DNA of 64,000 nt from Candidatus Tectimicrobiota bacterium (lineage in GTDB: Bacteria > Tectomicrobia > Entotheonellia > Entotheonellales > Entotheonellaceae): the NCBI GenBank assembly GCA_026005175.1, contig BPKO01000005.1:212923-276922 (forward strand), written 5' to 3'. Below the pieces are notes generated by a model that was not told the DNA's origin, did not search any database, and saw only the letters and a program-made list of their open reading frames with translations. Below are positions 26,085 to 35,610 of the stretch, one piece after another; positions within the stretch are counted from its first letter, which is position 1; each line of letters opens with the position of its first letter. Both the position numbers and the translations under genes were made by a program.

Positions 26085-27401
26085 TCAGGGCGCCGGCAGC
26101 GCCACCCAGCGGACGCTTTCACAGGCCAGGGACGCCTCGGGCAAGAGGAGGTTGGTCTGGCCGTCGGCACGCGCCAAGTACCGCCGGTAGCCTGCCGCTT
26201 CGCGACTCGTGTACATCACAAAGCGCCCGTTGGGGGCCCAGGTGGGCGACTCGCGCAGGCCGCCGCCGTGGGTGAGGCGGCGCAAGGCCGTGCCATCGGC
26301 CTGGATGGTGTAGATGTCCAGGGCGCCGTCGGGCGAGCGCCCAACAAAGGCAATGGTTTCTCCGCGCGGCGCCCAGGCCGGCGCCGTATTGTACGACCCC
26401 TCGTAGGTCAGGCGCACGGGAGGCCGACCGTGGAGGTCGGTAAGGTAAAGCTGGGGCGTGCCGCTGCGGTCCGAGGTAAAGACCAGGCGCCGCCCGTCTG
26501 GGGCAAAGCTCGGCGACACGTCGATTCCCCAGTGGGACGTCAGGCGCTGCCAGCGCCGCGTGCGCCGGTCATAAAGAAACAGCTCGCTATCGCCGTCAAT
26601 GCTCTGACTCAGCGCCAGGTAACGGCCGTCCGGCGACCAGGCCCCCGGCAGCGCCAGGCCCGCGCCGCTTGTCAGCCGCTCTTCCGTGCCGCGGCGCAAA
26701 TCGCGCAAGTAGAGATCGGGATGCCCGTGGCGGTACGAGGTGTACGCCAGCAGCGTGCCGTCAGGGGACAGCACCGGGGCCACGTTCAGCGCGCCATCCG
26801 CGACCAGCGGCTGCACGCCGTGGCCGTCGTAGTCCATCAGCACGATGTCCTTGCCGCCGGTGCCATCGCGGCGTGGCGCAACACATAGAACTCGGGTATC
26901 AAACGGCCCGGCCTCGCCGGTAAACTCGTGGAACACCACGTCGCTAAAGCGGTGGACCATCTCCCAGTAGCGCTCTGGTGGTCCGCGGTAGGTTTTGCCG
27001 CGCCGGGGCCGACGTTGCACCACATCGTGCAAAACAAACTCCACCTGTAACTCCTCGCTGGCCGGCGCGGTGTGGAGGCGGCCCACAATGACGCCCACCG
27101 CGCCCAGCGGCAGCCAGTTCTCGTAAGCCAGGCGATCCAGCGAGGCGGGGGAATCCTCGAGGTAAGTGGCGGGGTCAAGCACGCGGAAAAAGCCCGAGAG
27201 CTCGAGGTCACGCCGCAGCAAGGCGCGGATGGCTTGCCCCAGCTGCGGCGCTTCGGCTTCGCCCAGCAGGCGCGGGATGGCCACCGGCAAGAGGTAGCCC
27301 CCCGCCGTGTCGATATCGATGTAGACGCGGGTCTGCGGCGTGGCCTGCGAAGCCAAAAGCCACAGGAAAGTCGCCGCCCACCAGCGCCACCGACGCGGCA
27401 C
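26085..27401 (-). CDS. tolB: Tol-Pal system beta-propeller protein TolB
   Basis: The protein has about 438 residues. GTG 27401 has AGGAG eight bases upstream; an earlier in-frame GTG at 27425 lacks a site and overlaps tolA more. The signal peptide ([18 protein letters not shown]) directs it to the periplasm. An N-terminal domain ([15 protein letters not shown] ... [13 protein letters not shown]) is followed by a six-bladed propeller with repeated [19 protein letters not shown] motifs. TolB links Pal with TolA/colicin-type partners. The gene overlaps the end of tolA on minus-strand sequence only in the longer start variant. Confidence 0.95.
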   Translation of the reverse strand: MPRRWRWWAATFLWLLASQATPQTRVYIDIDTAGGYLLPVAIPRLLGEAEAPQLGQAIRALLRRDLELSGFFRVLDPATYLEDSPASLDRLAYENWLPLGAVGVIVGRLHTAPASEELQVEFVLHDVVQRRPRRGKTYRGPPERYWEMVHRFSDVVFHEFTGEAGPFDTRVLCVAPRRDGTGGKDIVLMDYDGHGVQPLVADGALNVAPVLSPDGTLLAYTSYRHGHPDLYLRDLRRGTEERLTSGAGLALPGAWSPDGRYLALSQSIDGDSELFLYDRRTRRWQRLTSHWGIDVSPSFAPDGRRLVFTSDRSGTPQLYLTDLHGRPPVRLTYEGSYNTAPAWAPRGETIAFVGRSPDGALDIYTIQADGTALRRLTHGGGLRESPTWAPNGRFVMYTSREAAGYRRYLARADGQTNLLLPEASLACESVRWVALPAP

Positions 27402-27414
27402 GCGTGCTGCTCCT

Positions 27415-28250
27415 CTACGTCTCACGGGGGCGAAAGCGGATCAGCACTTCGAGATACGCCCCGCGGTAGTCTTCTGGCAGCGGCGGCAGCGGCGCCGCCT
27501 GCTGCACGGCACGGCGCAGGGAAGCGTCAAACAACTCGTTGCCCGAGCCCTGCAGCAGCTCGAAGTGCACCACCTCGCCGTCGCGGCCCACGCGCAGGAG
27601 CGCCGTGGCTTCCAGTTGGCGCGCCTCTGCGCTGGGCAAGGGCAAGATCCAGGCCGCGGTAATTTTCTCGCGCACCAGCTGCTGGTAAACCTGCAGCCGG
27701 ATGGTCTGCAGGCGCTCGCCGGCCTCGCCCGCATCGCCTGCCTCTGGCTCCGGGGCGACGAGGTGGCCGTAGCGGGCGCGCAGGGCCGCCAGGCGCTGCG
27801 CCACCGCCTGGGCCGGCACGGGTTCGGCACGCGGCGGCGCGGCTTTGGCCTGCGGCGGTTTGGCCTCCTTTGCCGACGGTGCGGCAGGCGCGGCCGGCTT
27901 CGCGGCGGCCGCAGGAGACGTGGAGGTCTCCTTTGCCTGCCGCGGGGCGGACTCGGCGGGCTTTGCGGCAGGTGCCGCCGGTTTCGCGGCAGGGGGCGGC
28001 TTGGCGGTGGCCGGCGCCTTTGGCTTTTTATCAGGCCCAGCCGCGGGCGGCGACGGCTTGGCCGCCGGGGCTTCCAGCGTCAGGGGGGCATCGACCAGCG
28101 TCACCGTATAAACCGAGGGCTTGAGCACCCGCGGCGTGCGCGCCAGCCAGGCACCTGCCAGCATGGCGGCAAGCAGCAGCGCATGGGCAGCCAGCGAGAT
28201 GAAAAACGCCGCGGTCATGCCCGACCGTTCGCTTCGCGCTGCCTGAAACG

Positions 28251-28254
<4 letters not shown>
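27415..28254 (-). CDS. tolA: TolA/TonB-type energy transducer
   Basis: The 279-residue protein has one N-terminal membrane helix (MTAAFFISLAAHALLLAAML, with the SxxxH TolA/TonB helix feature), a long Ala/Pro/Lys-rich periplasmic stalk (~55-160) and a C-terminal TonB/TolA-like domain (ITAAWILPLPSAEARQLEAT onward, ending EVLIRFRPRET). It transmits proton-motive-force energy from TolQR to TolB-Pal. ATG 28254 overlaps the tolR stop by four bases. Its position between tolR and tolB settles the assignment as TolA rather than TonB. Confidence 0.92.
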
Positions 28255-28664
<410 letters not shown>

Positions 28665-28678
28665 CGCGCCTCGTTCCG

Positions 28679-29413
28679 TTAGCGGGGCAGCGGCGAGCGG
28701 CCCGTTGCGGGAAGCGTCGCCCGCTGCCCGGCGCGCTCTGCAAGCAACACCAACTCGGCCGCAAAGTGCTCCAGCTCTCCTTCCCAGCGCCGCAGGCGGT
28801 GGAGGAAGTGGTTGTACGCCACCACCGCGGGAATGGCCGCTGCCAGGCCTGCTGCCGTGGCAATCAGCGCTTCCGAGATCCCGGGGCCGACCACGGCCAG
28901 CGAGGCGCCACTGCCCTTCCCAATAGCGTGAAAGGCCTGCATGATGCCCCACACGGTGCCAAAGAGGCCAACAAACGGGGCGGCGCTGGCGGTGGTGGCC
29001 AGAAAGGGAAGCCCGCGTTCGAGCCGCACCAGCTCCTCTGCCTGCGCCTGGCGCAGCGTCTGGCGCAGGGGGTCGAGGTCTGCGGCGGCCGGGCCGCCGT
29101 CAAGCCGCGGTCCCCGGGAGGGGGTTTCCAGCTGGTGGTGCACGGCACGAAAGAGGCGCGCCAGCGGGGAGGCGGCAAAGCGTCGCGCCGCAGCCGCAAC
29201 AAAGGCGAGATCCTCGCCGGTCTGCATGGCCCGCAAAAAGCGCTGGCTGTCGCGCTGGGCCCGGCGAAAGAGCCGCACCTTGTGCAGGATAATGGCCCAG
29301 CTGCCCACCGAAGCCAGCGCCAGCGTGGCCAAGACGACCAGCTGCACGATCGTGCCAAAGTGAGCAAGAATGGCAAGGAGATCCTGGAGCCCGTGGCCGG
29401 TGAGTGCTACCAT
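28679..29413 (-). CDS. tolQ: TolQ, MotA/TolQ/ExbB proton-channel protein
   Basis: The 244-residue protein has three membrane helices (about 20-40, 135-158 and 170-192). It carries the conserved FLATTASAAPFVGLFGTVWG and GPGISEALIATAAGLAAAIP segments that form the ion channel with TolR. It is the first gene of the Tol-Pal operon. The start ATG 29413 has AGGAG directly next to it and AAGGA further upstream, so the exact start is slightly uncertain. Confidence 0.95.
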   Translation of the reverse strand: MVALTGHGLQDLLAILAHFGTIVQLVVLATLALASVGSWAIILHKVRLFRRAQRDSQRFLRAMQTGEDLAFVAAAARRFAASPLARLFRAVHHQLETPSRGPRLDGGPAAADLDPLRQTLRQAQAEELVRLERGLPFLATTASAAPFVGLFGTVWGIMQAFHAIGKGSGASLAVVGPGISEALIATAAGLAAAIPAVVAYNHFLHRLRRWEGELEHFAAELVLLAERAGQRATLPATGRSPLPR

Positions 29414-29517
29414 CTCCTGGCTGCTTCCTTACGCTGAGGTTGGCGATGGACGCACCGCTGTGCCCTCGTCTGCGGGAGTGAAGGCGCGGCGACGAGGAGG
29501 AGAGCCGAGCGTTTTCG

Positions 29518-29526
29518 ATTGTAGCA
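29518..29526 (-). promoter_or_regulatory. Extended -10 promoter of the Tol-Pal operon
   Basis: TGC-TACAAT on the minus strand, about 105 bases upstream of tolQ, in the region shared with divergent threonine synthase. The -35 is weak. Confidence 0.5.
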
Positions 29527-29588
29527 CGTCTTCAGCCGCCTTGCATCCTGCTGGTCTGGTGCGCAGGGGAGGGCAAAGGAGAGCCGCC

Positions 29589-30773
29589 GTGTTTTCTTAC
29601 TTCGATTACCTGGAGTGTTCTGCGTGCTTGCGCCGCTATCCGCCGACGGCGGTATGTAACCTGTGTGCTTGCGGCGAGCCGCTCCTGGCACGCTACCGGC
29701 TTGCGGCCGCGGCTGCCGCCGTCGACCGCGACGGGCTACAGGGCCAGAGCCTGTGGCGCTATCACGCCCTGCTGCCGGTGCAGAACCCCGAAAGCGTCGT
29801 CTCCCTCGGCGAGGGCATGACGCCGCTGCTGCACGCCCGGCGCCTGGGCGCACGCCTGGGCCTTGACTTTCTCTACATCAAAGACGAGTCGCAAAACCCC
29901 ACCGGTTCGTTCAAGGCCCGCGGGCTGGCGGTGGCCATTGCCCGCGCCGCGGAGCTCGGCATCCGGCAGGTGGCAATTCCTTCCGCGGGCAACGCCGGGG
30001 GCGCTGCCGCGGCCTATGCGGCGCGGGCCGGGCTGGAGGCCCACGTGGTCATGCCCCGTGATGTGCCCCGCGCTTTCCTGGTAGAATGCCAGTACTACGG
30101 GGCCCACGTCGAGCTGGTGGACGGCCTGATCACCGACGCCGGACAGCGGGTGGCCGAGGGATGCGCGCGCCACGGCTGGTTTGAGCTCTCTACGCTCAAG
30201 GAGCCGTACCGGGTCGAGGGCAAAAAGACCATGGGCTACGAGCTAGCAGAGCAGCTGGGGTGGGAACTGCCCGAGGTCATCGTCTATCCCACCGGCGGCG
30301 GCACCGGGTTGATCGGCATGTGGAAGAGCTTTGAGGAAATGGAAGCCCTGGGCTGGATTGCCTCCCGCCGCCCCCGCATGGTCGCCGTGCAGGCGGCCGG
30401 CTGCGCGCCCATCGTGCGCGCCTTCGAGCAGGGCACGCCGCGTGCCGCGCCCTGGGAGCACGCCGCCACCATCGCCGCGGGCTTGCGGGTGCCCCAGGCC
30501 GTAGGGGATGCCCTGATGCTCAAGGCGCTGCGCGACAGCCAGGGCACGGCGGTGGCGGTGAGCGAGGCGGAGATCCGGCGCGGCGTCTTTCTCCTTGGCC
30601 GCGAGGAGGGCCTCTTTGCCTCCCCGGAAGGCGGCGCCGCCCTGGCCGGCCTGCAGCGCCTGGTGGCGGCGGGCTGGCTGGACCGGCGGGCGCGCGTGGT
30701 GCTGTTTAATACCGGTAGCGGCTTTAAGTACCTCGACGTGCTCGCCCAGGCAGATCCCGCCGCCCTGGCGTAA
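29589..30773 (+). CDS. thrC: Threonine synthase
   Basis: The 394-residue PLP enzyme converts O-phosphohomoserine to threonine. GTG 29589 has AAGGAG seven bases upstream. The N-terminus carries a small Cys-rich ribbon (ECSACLRRYPPTAVCNLCAC), common in this ThrC subgroup. The PLP lysine is in NPTGSFKARG, the phosphate-binding loop in PSAGNAGGAAAAYAARAG, and the glycine-rich motif in YPTGGGTGLIGMWK. It is divergent from tolQ. No other threonine genes are nearby. A related fold such as threonine ammonia-lyase is unlikely given the zinc-ribbon start. Confidence 0.92.
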   Translation: MFSYFDYLECSACLRRYPPTAVCNLCACGEPLLARYRLAAAAAAVDRDGLQGQSLWRYHALLPVQNPESVVSLGEGMTPLLHARRLGARLGLDFLYIKDESQNPTGSFKARGLAVAIARAAELGIRQVAIPSAGNAGGAAAAYAARAGLEAHVVMPRDVPRAFLVECQYYGAHVELVDGLITDAGQRVAEGCARHGWFELSTLKEPYRVEGKKTMGYELAEQLGWELPEVIVYPTGGGTGLIGMWKSFEEMEALGWIASRRPRMVAVQAAGCAPIVRAFEQGTPRAAPWEHAATIAAGLRVPQAVGDALMLKALRDSQGTAVAVSEAEIRRGVFLLGREEGLFASPEGGAALAGLQRLVAAGWLDRRARVVLFNTGSGFKYLDVLAQADPAALA

Positions 30774-30792
30774 CCCCCCGGCACCCCTGCCG

Positions 30793-31065
30793 GTGCCCTC
30801 TTGGGAGAAACGGCTCGTGTGGGTGGTCCTGGCGCTGATGATCGCCTCTTTGGTCCTGGTTTTCCTGGGGCTGGTTACCGATATTACCATGCGCACCCGC
30901 GGTACCTCCCCGCTGGTGCACATGGTGCTTACCTATGCCGGGCTGCTGGTGACCTTGCTGGCGCACATGGCGGCGTTTCTTTACATCATCGGGCTGCGGC
31001 AGCTGCTGTTTTCTCAGCAGGCGGCGCGGCACCCTGAAACGGAGGAAGCGGCCGATGACGCTTAA
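30793..31065 (+). CDS. Small two-helix membrane protein, unknown
   Basis: A 90-residue frame from GTG 30793 encodes two hydrophobic helices (LVWVVLALMIASLVLVFLGL and VLTYAGLLVTLLAHMAAFLY) and a short acidic tail (HPETEEAADDA). A small GC hairpin (CCGGCA/TGCCGG, 30777-30792) precedes it, and no clear ribosome binding site is seen. It overlaps the following lipoprotein gene by 11 bases, which suggests joint translation. No family recognised. Confidence 0.55.
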   Translation: MPSWEKRLVWVVLALMIASLVLVFLGLVTDITMRTRGTSPLVHMVLTYAGLLVTLLAHMAAFLYIIGLRQLLFSQQAARHPETEEAADDA

Positions 31066-31501
31066 CCCCCCGAGGACATGGCCGTATGGCAGGGCGGTGG
31101 GCGTGCTGGCCGCGGTCGTCCTCTTTGCCGCTTGCCGCGCGCCGGGTTCGGGCGCCCAGGGTGCCAGCGCACCGAAAATCGCCTCGGCGCTGCAGCAGGT
31201 GGTGCAACGCATGCAGGCTGACGGGCTCACGCCGGCCAACGTGGCGGCGCGGCAGCCGGAAGCCTATTCTACCCCGCTGGTGCGCGTCGATGCCCAGGGA
31301 AACCTCGAGGTGGCCATCGTGGTCACCGCCCTGGACGAGGCGGCCGTGGCGGCCTTGCAGGCACGGCAAGCGCGCATCGCGCGCCTTGCCCCCGAGCAAC
31401 GGCTCGTCCTGGCCTGGGTGCCCTTTCACCGGCTGGAGGCGGTCGCGGCGCTGCCGTTTGTGCGCTTCCTGCGCCCGCCAAGCTACGCGGTGCACCGCTA
31501 A
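31055..31501 (+). CDS. Lipoprotein resembling the prodomain of the adjacent protease
   Basis: The 148-residue protein has GGAGG eight bases before ATG 31055 and an N-terminal signal with a lipobox-like VVLFAAC. The rest is a small alpha/beta domain. Its C-terminal LEAVAALPFVRFLRPPSYAV is nearly the same as LEAVAALPFVRWLRLPVYAV in the N-terminal region of the protease encoded next (31516). The underlying DNA is also nearly identical there, which points to duplication or conversion. In subtilisins this position is the inhibitor-I9-like prodomain, so a membrane-anchored inhibitor or folding helper is a reasonable inference. It ends 14 bases before the protease gene. Confidence 0.65.
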   Translation: MTLNPPRTWPYGRAVGVLAAVVLFAACRAPGSGAQGASAPKIASALQQVVQRMQADGLTPANVAARQPEAYSTPLVRVDAQGNLEVAIVVTALDEAAVAALQARQARIARLAPEQRLVLAWVPFHRLEAVAALPFVRFLRPPSYAVHR

Positions 31502-31515
31502 CCAGGGGCTTCTCT

Positions 31516-33931
31516 ATGCACGCATGGTGGTTCCTCTTTGTCTTGCTCTGGGGCGCCGCCTCAGCCCTGGCCCAGGAGGTCTCGCCGCTCCTGGTCAAGC
31601 GGGCGAATTCTGGCCAGACGCGCCTCGCGTCGTCCCTGCTTGCCGTGCGCGAGCTGGTGGCCAGGGAAGGGATGGCGACGCTGCGAGCATTGTCTCTGCC
31701 CGGCCTGCGCCGCGCCACCGCCGACACCCTGGAGGTTTACCTGCACGTTACCGCCCTGACGCCCGCGACGCTGGCGGCGCTGCACCGGGAGGGGGTGCAG
31801 GTGTACCGCACCAGTTCGCGCTTTGGCCTCGTTTACGCCGCCGTGCCCTGGGCGGCCCTGGAAGCCGTCGCGGCGCTGCCGTTTGTGCGCTGGCTCCGCC
31901 TGCCCGTCTATGCCGTGCGGCGCACGGGAAGCGTGACCTCGCGCGGCGACGAGGTCATGGGCGTGCAGGCCCTGCGCGCGCAGCTGGGCGTGGACGGCAG
32001 CGGGGTGCGGGTGGGCATTATTTCTGACAGCCTGACGCGGTTCCAGGAGGCGGTGGCAAGTGGGGACTTGCCAGCCGACCTGCTCGTCCTCGAGCCCGGG
32101 GATCCCCGGGACAGCAACGAGGGGCGCGCCATGGCCGAGATCGTCCACGACCTGGCGCCGGGCGCCACGCTGCTCTTTCACTCCGGCTTTCCCACCAGCC
32201 TCGACATGATCGCGGCCGTAGAAGCGCTGGTGGCGGCTGGCGCCGACATTATCGTCGATGACGTGGGCTTCCTCGACGAGCCGGTCTTCGAAGACGGGCC
32301 GGTGGCGCAGGCGGTGCAGCAGGCCGTCGCCCAGGGCGTGCTCTACGTGACGGCGGCGGGCAACAGCGCCGACCGCCACTACCAGGGGCCATACCAGGAG
32401 TTTAACCCTCACGACGGCGACCCGGAGGTCAACTTGCACGATTTTGGCGGCGGCGATCCCACGCTGGCGGTGGACCCTCGCCGCGGGCGGCTCGCTGGTG
32501 GCGGTGCTCCAGTGGCCCAACCCCTTTGACGCCTCGGCCAATACCGCCGACTACGACCTGTTTCTGCTTGACGAAAGCGGCCAGCGCGAGGCCTGTACCT
32601 TGCCGGGGCTGACGGGCGTCTGCGCCAGCACCGACGTGCAGCTTGGCGGCCCGGCGCCGCCCCTCGAAGTGGTGACGCTGACCAACCTCACCGGGGCGGC
32701 GGTCACCGTCACCCTGGTCATCAACCGCGCTGCCGGAGAAGCCTTGCCACTGGTGCTTAACCTCGACGGCGAGGTGACCCTGCGCGAGCACGGCGTGGCG
32801 GCGGGCAGCGTCTTTGGCCATCCCTGCCTGCGCCAGGCCCTGGCCGTGGGCGCCATTGACGCTGCGGATCCCGGCTTCGATACCCTGGAGCCCTTCAGCG
32901 CGTGGGGGCCGTGCGCGCTGGCATTCCCCTTTGCCGACACGCGCAGCAAGCCCGACCTGGTGGCCGCCGACGGCGTTGACACCACCCTGCCGGATTTTGC
33001 TCCTTTCTTTGGCACTTCCGCAGCGGCGCCGCACGTGGCGGCCATCGCCGCGCTCCTTATGGAAGCCACGGGCGGCCCCGGGGCGCGGCCGGCGACGGCC
33101 ATCGCCAATGCCTTGCGCCTTCTCGCCGTCGATTTGCCCCCTGCGGGGCCCGACAACCGCTCCGGGCACGGCGCCCTGGTGGTCGACGCCGCGCGGGTGC
33201 AAGACGTGCTGCTTTCGGGGCGCAACACGCCGCCGCAGAGCGTCATCGACGCCCCGGCCGACGACGTGGTGGTGGCGCCGGGCACCGCGGTCGCCTTTCA
33301 AGGCAGCTGTGTCGACGTGCAAGACGAAGACGGGTTTGCCTTCCGCTGGGACTTTTCTGGCGTGGCCCCGCCAAGCACGGCGCCACGTCCGGTGGTCCCC
33401 TTCCCCACCACGGGCCGCTTCGAGGTGACCTTGACTTGTACCGACCGCGACGGCGCTGCCGATGCCACCCCTGCCATGCGCACGGTGACCGTCAACGAGC
33501 CGCCGCAGAGCCACATCGACGAGCCGGCGGCCGACGTGCGGGTGACGGCCGGCAGCGCCGTGCGCTTTGCCGGCTCGTGCAGCGACGCCGAAGGCGACGA
33601 GCCCTTTGCGTTCCTGTGGTTTTTTGGCGGGGGCACGACGCCGGCCAGCTCGACGCAGCCGGTGCCCGGGGCGCTGGTCTTCGACACCCCCGGTACTTTT
33701 GTCGTCACGCTGCGCTGCACCGACGCCCTGGGGCTGGCCGATCCCACCCCGGCAGCGGTGCGCATCACGGTCGTGGCACCGGGCGGGGGCGGTGGTGGCG
33801 GCTGTACGCTGCTGGCCGGGCAGACGCCGGCGCTGTCGCCTTGGGAAGCCCTGGGGGTGCTGCTGGTGTGGCTTGGCGTGCCGGCGCTGGTGCGGCGGCT
33901 TGGCCGCAGGCGGCAGCGGCGCGCGCCTTGA
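31516..33931 (+). CDS. Secreted subtilisin-like serine protease with two PKD-like domains and sorting-type tail (one frameshift)
   Basis: About 805 residues. Signal peptide FLFVLLWGAASALAQ, then a prodomain-like region (~20-135). The S8-like catalytic region contains VRVGIISDSL (Asp), then NEGRAMAEIVHDLAPGA where classical subtilisins have HGTxVA, the oxyanion Asn in YVTAAGNSAD and the serine motif FGTSAAAPHVAAIAALL. The frame breaks near 32475; both sides align with one protease. Two PKD-like beta domains (PPQSVIDAPADDV... and PPQSHIDEPAADV...) follow, then a Gly run with Cys, a hydrophobic helix and an Arg cluster (LGRRRQRR), resembling Cys-type CTERM sorting signals. It is probably exported and processed at the envelope. 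The canonical catalytic His is not evident, as in a known EGRAM-type subgroup. Confidence 0.8.
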
Positions 33932-34048
33932 AGGGGAAAAGGCGCTTGCGCTGCAGGGGGAGACTCCGGTACCTTTTTGAGGGCCGGGGCCCTGGATCTC
34001 CTGACTTGCCTGAGCTCGCTCTACCGTCTTACGCGCTAAGGAGACGCG

Positions 34049-34744
34049 ATGCGCCTGTGGGCATGGCTGTGGGGCTGCGCCGTGGCGGCACACCTGCTGC
34101 TTGCTCCGGCGGTGGCGGCCCGCACGATGTACGTGACCGACACCTTCGAGATCGTGGTGCGGTCGGAAAAGGACACCAGTACGGGGCGCAACATCATCCG
34201 CCTGCTGCCCACCGGCACCCCCGTGGAAGTGCTGGAGACCGACGAATCATGGGCCACCATTCGACTTTCTGACGGGCGTACCGGCTACGTCCTCAAGCGC
34301 TACCTCATCAGTCGCCTGCCTTACAAAGAACAAGCCGAGCAGCTGCAAAGCGAGGTCGAGCAGCAGCGCGCGCGGCTTGCCACCCTCGAGCAGCAGCTGG
34401 CCGAGCTGCGCACCCAGTACGAGCAGCTGCAGCGGGTGAGCGAGGAGCGGGCCACGCAGCTGGCAAAAGTCTCGCAAGACTACCAGCAGCTGCGGCAAGA
34501 AGCGTCTCAGTACTTACAGCTCAAAGCGGCGTATACCAAGCTGCAAGGCGAGCACGGCACGCTACGGCAGCAGTATACCGAGCTCAGCGACGCCTATCTC
34601 GTGCTCAAGAAGTCCCGCAACGTCATGTGGTTTCTCAGCGGCGGCGGGGTGATGCTGGCAGGGTGGATCATCGGCATGGTCACCGAGCGCTTTCGCAGCC
34701 GCCGCCGCCGGCAGAGCGGCTACTCTTTCCAGCTTCCCAGTTAG
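34049..34744 (+). CDS. YgiM-like SH3/anchor protein (TIGR04211 type)
   Basis: The 231-residue protein has a signal peptide (WLWGCAVAAHLLLAPAVA), a bacterial SH3 domain (MYVTDTFEIVVRSEKDTSTG to TGYVLKRYL, ~27-92), a long Gln/Glu-rich coiled coil (~95-190) and a C-terminal membrane helix (VMWFLSGGGVMLAGWIIGMV) followed by an Arg cluster. The domain order matches the SH3-and-anchor family; the role is likely envelope- or peptidoglycan-related. AAGGAG lies upstream of the ATG. It stands alone between the protease and an SDR. Confidence 0.9.
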   Translation: MRLWAWLWGCAVAAHLLLAPAVAARTMYVTDTFEIVVRSEKDTSTGRNIIRLLPTGTPVEVLETDESWATIRLSDGRTGYVLKRYLISRLPYKEQAEQLQSEVEQQRARLATLEQQLAELRTQYEQLQRVSEERATQLAKVSQDYQQLRQEASQYLQLKAAYTKLQGEHGTLRQQYTELSDAYLVLKKSRNVMWFLSGGGVMLAGWIIGMVTERFRSRRRRQSGYSFQLPS

Positions 34745-34799
34745 ACGCAGCCCGCCCTGCGCGCGGGGCGAGGTGCGCTTAGCGAGCAAGGAGGTTGCC

Positions 34800-35610
34800 A
34801 TGGGCGTTTTAGACGGGAAAGTGGCGCTGGTCACCGGGGCTGGCCGCCGGCGCGGCATTGGCCGCGCCACGGCGGTGGCGCTGGCAGCAGCAGGGGCCGA
34901 TGTGGCGGTCACCGGAACCGGGCGCGATCCGGCCACCTATCCCGAAGACGAAAAAGCCGTGGGCTGGCGCGACGTCGAAAGCACGGTGGCCGAAATCGAG
35001 GCGCAAGGGCGCCGCGGCCTCGCCCTCATCGGCGACGTCAGCAAGCCGGCCGACGCCGCGCGCCTGGTCCAGGAAACCTACGAAACCTTCGGTCGTATCG
35101 ATATCCTGGTCAACAATGCCGCGGTGGCCCGCGGGGGCCGACCGGGTGCCCTTGGTGGAGCTGGACGTCGAGCTCTTTCGCCGCGTGCTGGAAGTCAAAC
35201 TCGTCGGGGCCTTCCTCATGTGCAAAGCGGTGGTCCCTCTTTTGCTGCGGCAAAATCAAGGCGGCCGCATCATCAACATCTCCTCGATTGCCGGCAAGCG
35301 CGGCGCGGCGCGCACCACGGCTTACTGTGCGGCCAACTTTGGCCTGCAGGGGTTCACGCAGGCGCTGGCGCAGGAGCTGGCGCCGCACCGCATCAGCGTC
35401 AACGCCATCTGCCCGGGGCTCATCGATACGGCGCGCATGGACGTCTTGGGCCGCGGCGAGCAGTGGCAGCGGCACATTGCGTCGATTCCCATGCGCCGGG
35501 CGGCGAGCCCGGAGGAAGTGGCCGGCCTGATCGTCTATCTCTGCTCGCCCCAAGCCGAGTACATCACCGGGCAGTCGATCAACATCGACGGGGGGCGGGT
35601 CATGTGGTAG
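34800..35610 (+). CDS. SDR-family oxidoreductase (one frameshift)
   Basis: About 270 residues, ATG 34800 with AAGGAGG upstream. The cofactor motif TGAGRRRGIG (12-21) and NNAAVA are in the first frame. The frame breaks near 35135 in a G/C run, and the protein continues from VPLVELDVELFRRVLEVKL to the end. The active-site segment is NISSIAGKRGAARTTAYCAA followed by Asn, so Ser and Tyr are present but the expected Lys of YxxxK is Asn. The C-terminal ITGQSINIDGG is normal. It overlaps the end of the convergent histidine kinase gene by 11 bases. Substrate unknown. Confidence 0.82.

Noticed and set aside
30774..30792. Terminator after threonine synthase
   Set aside because: The hairpin CCGGCA/TGCCGG has no T-run and directly precedes the start of the next frame.
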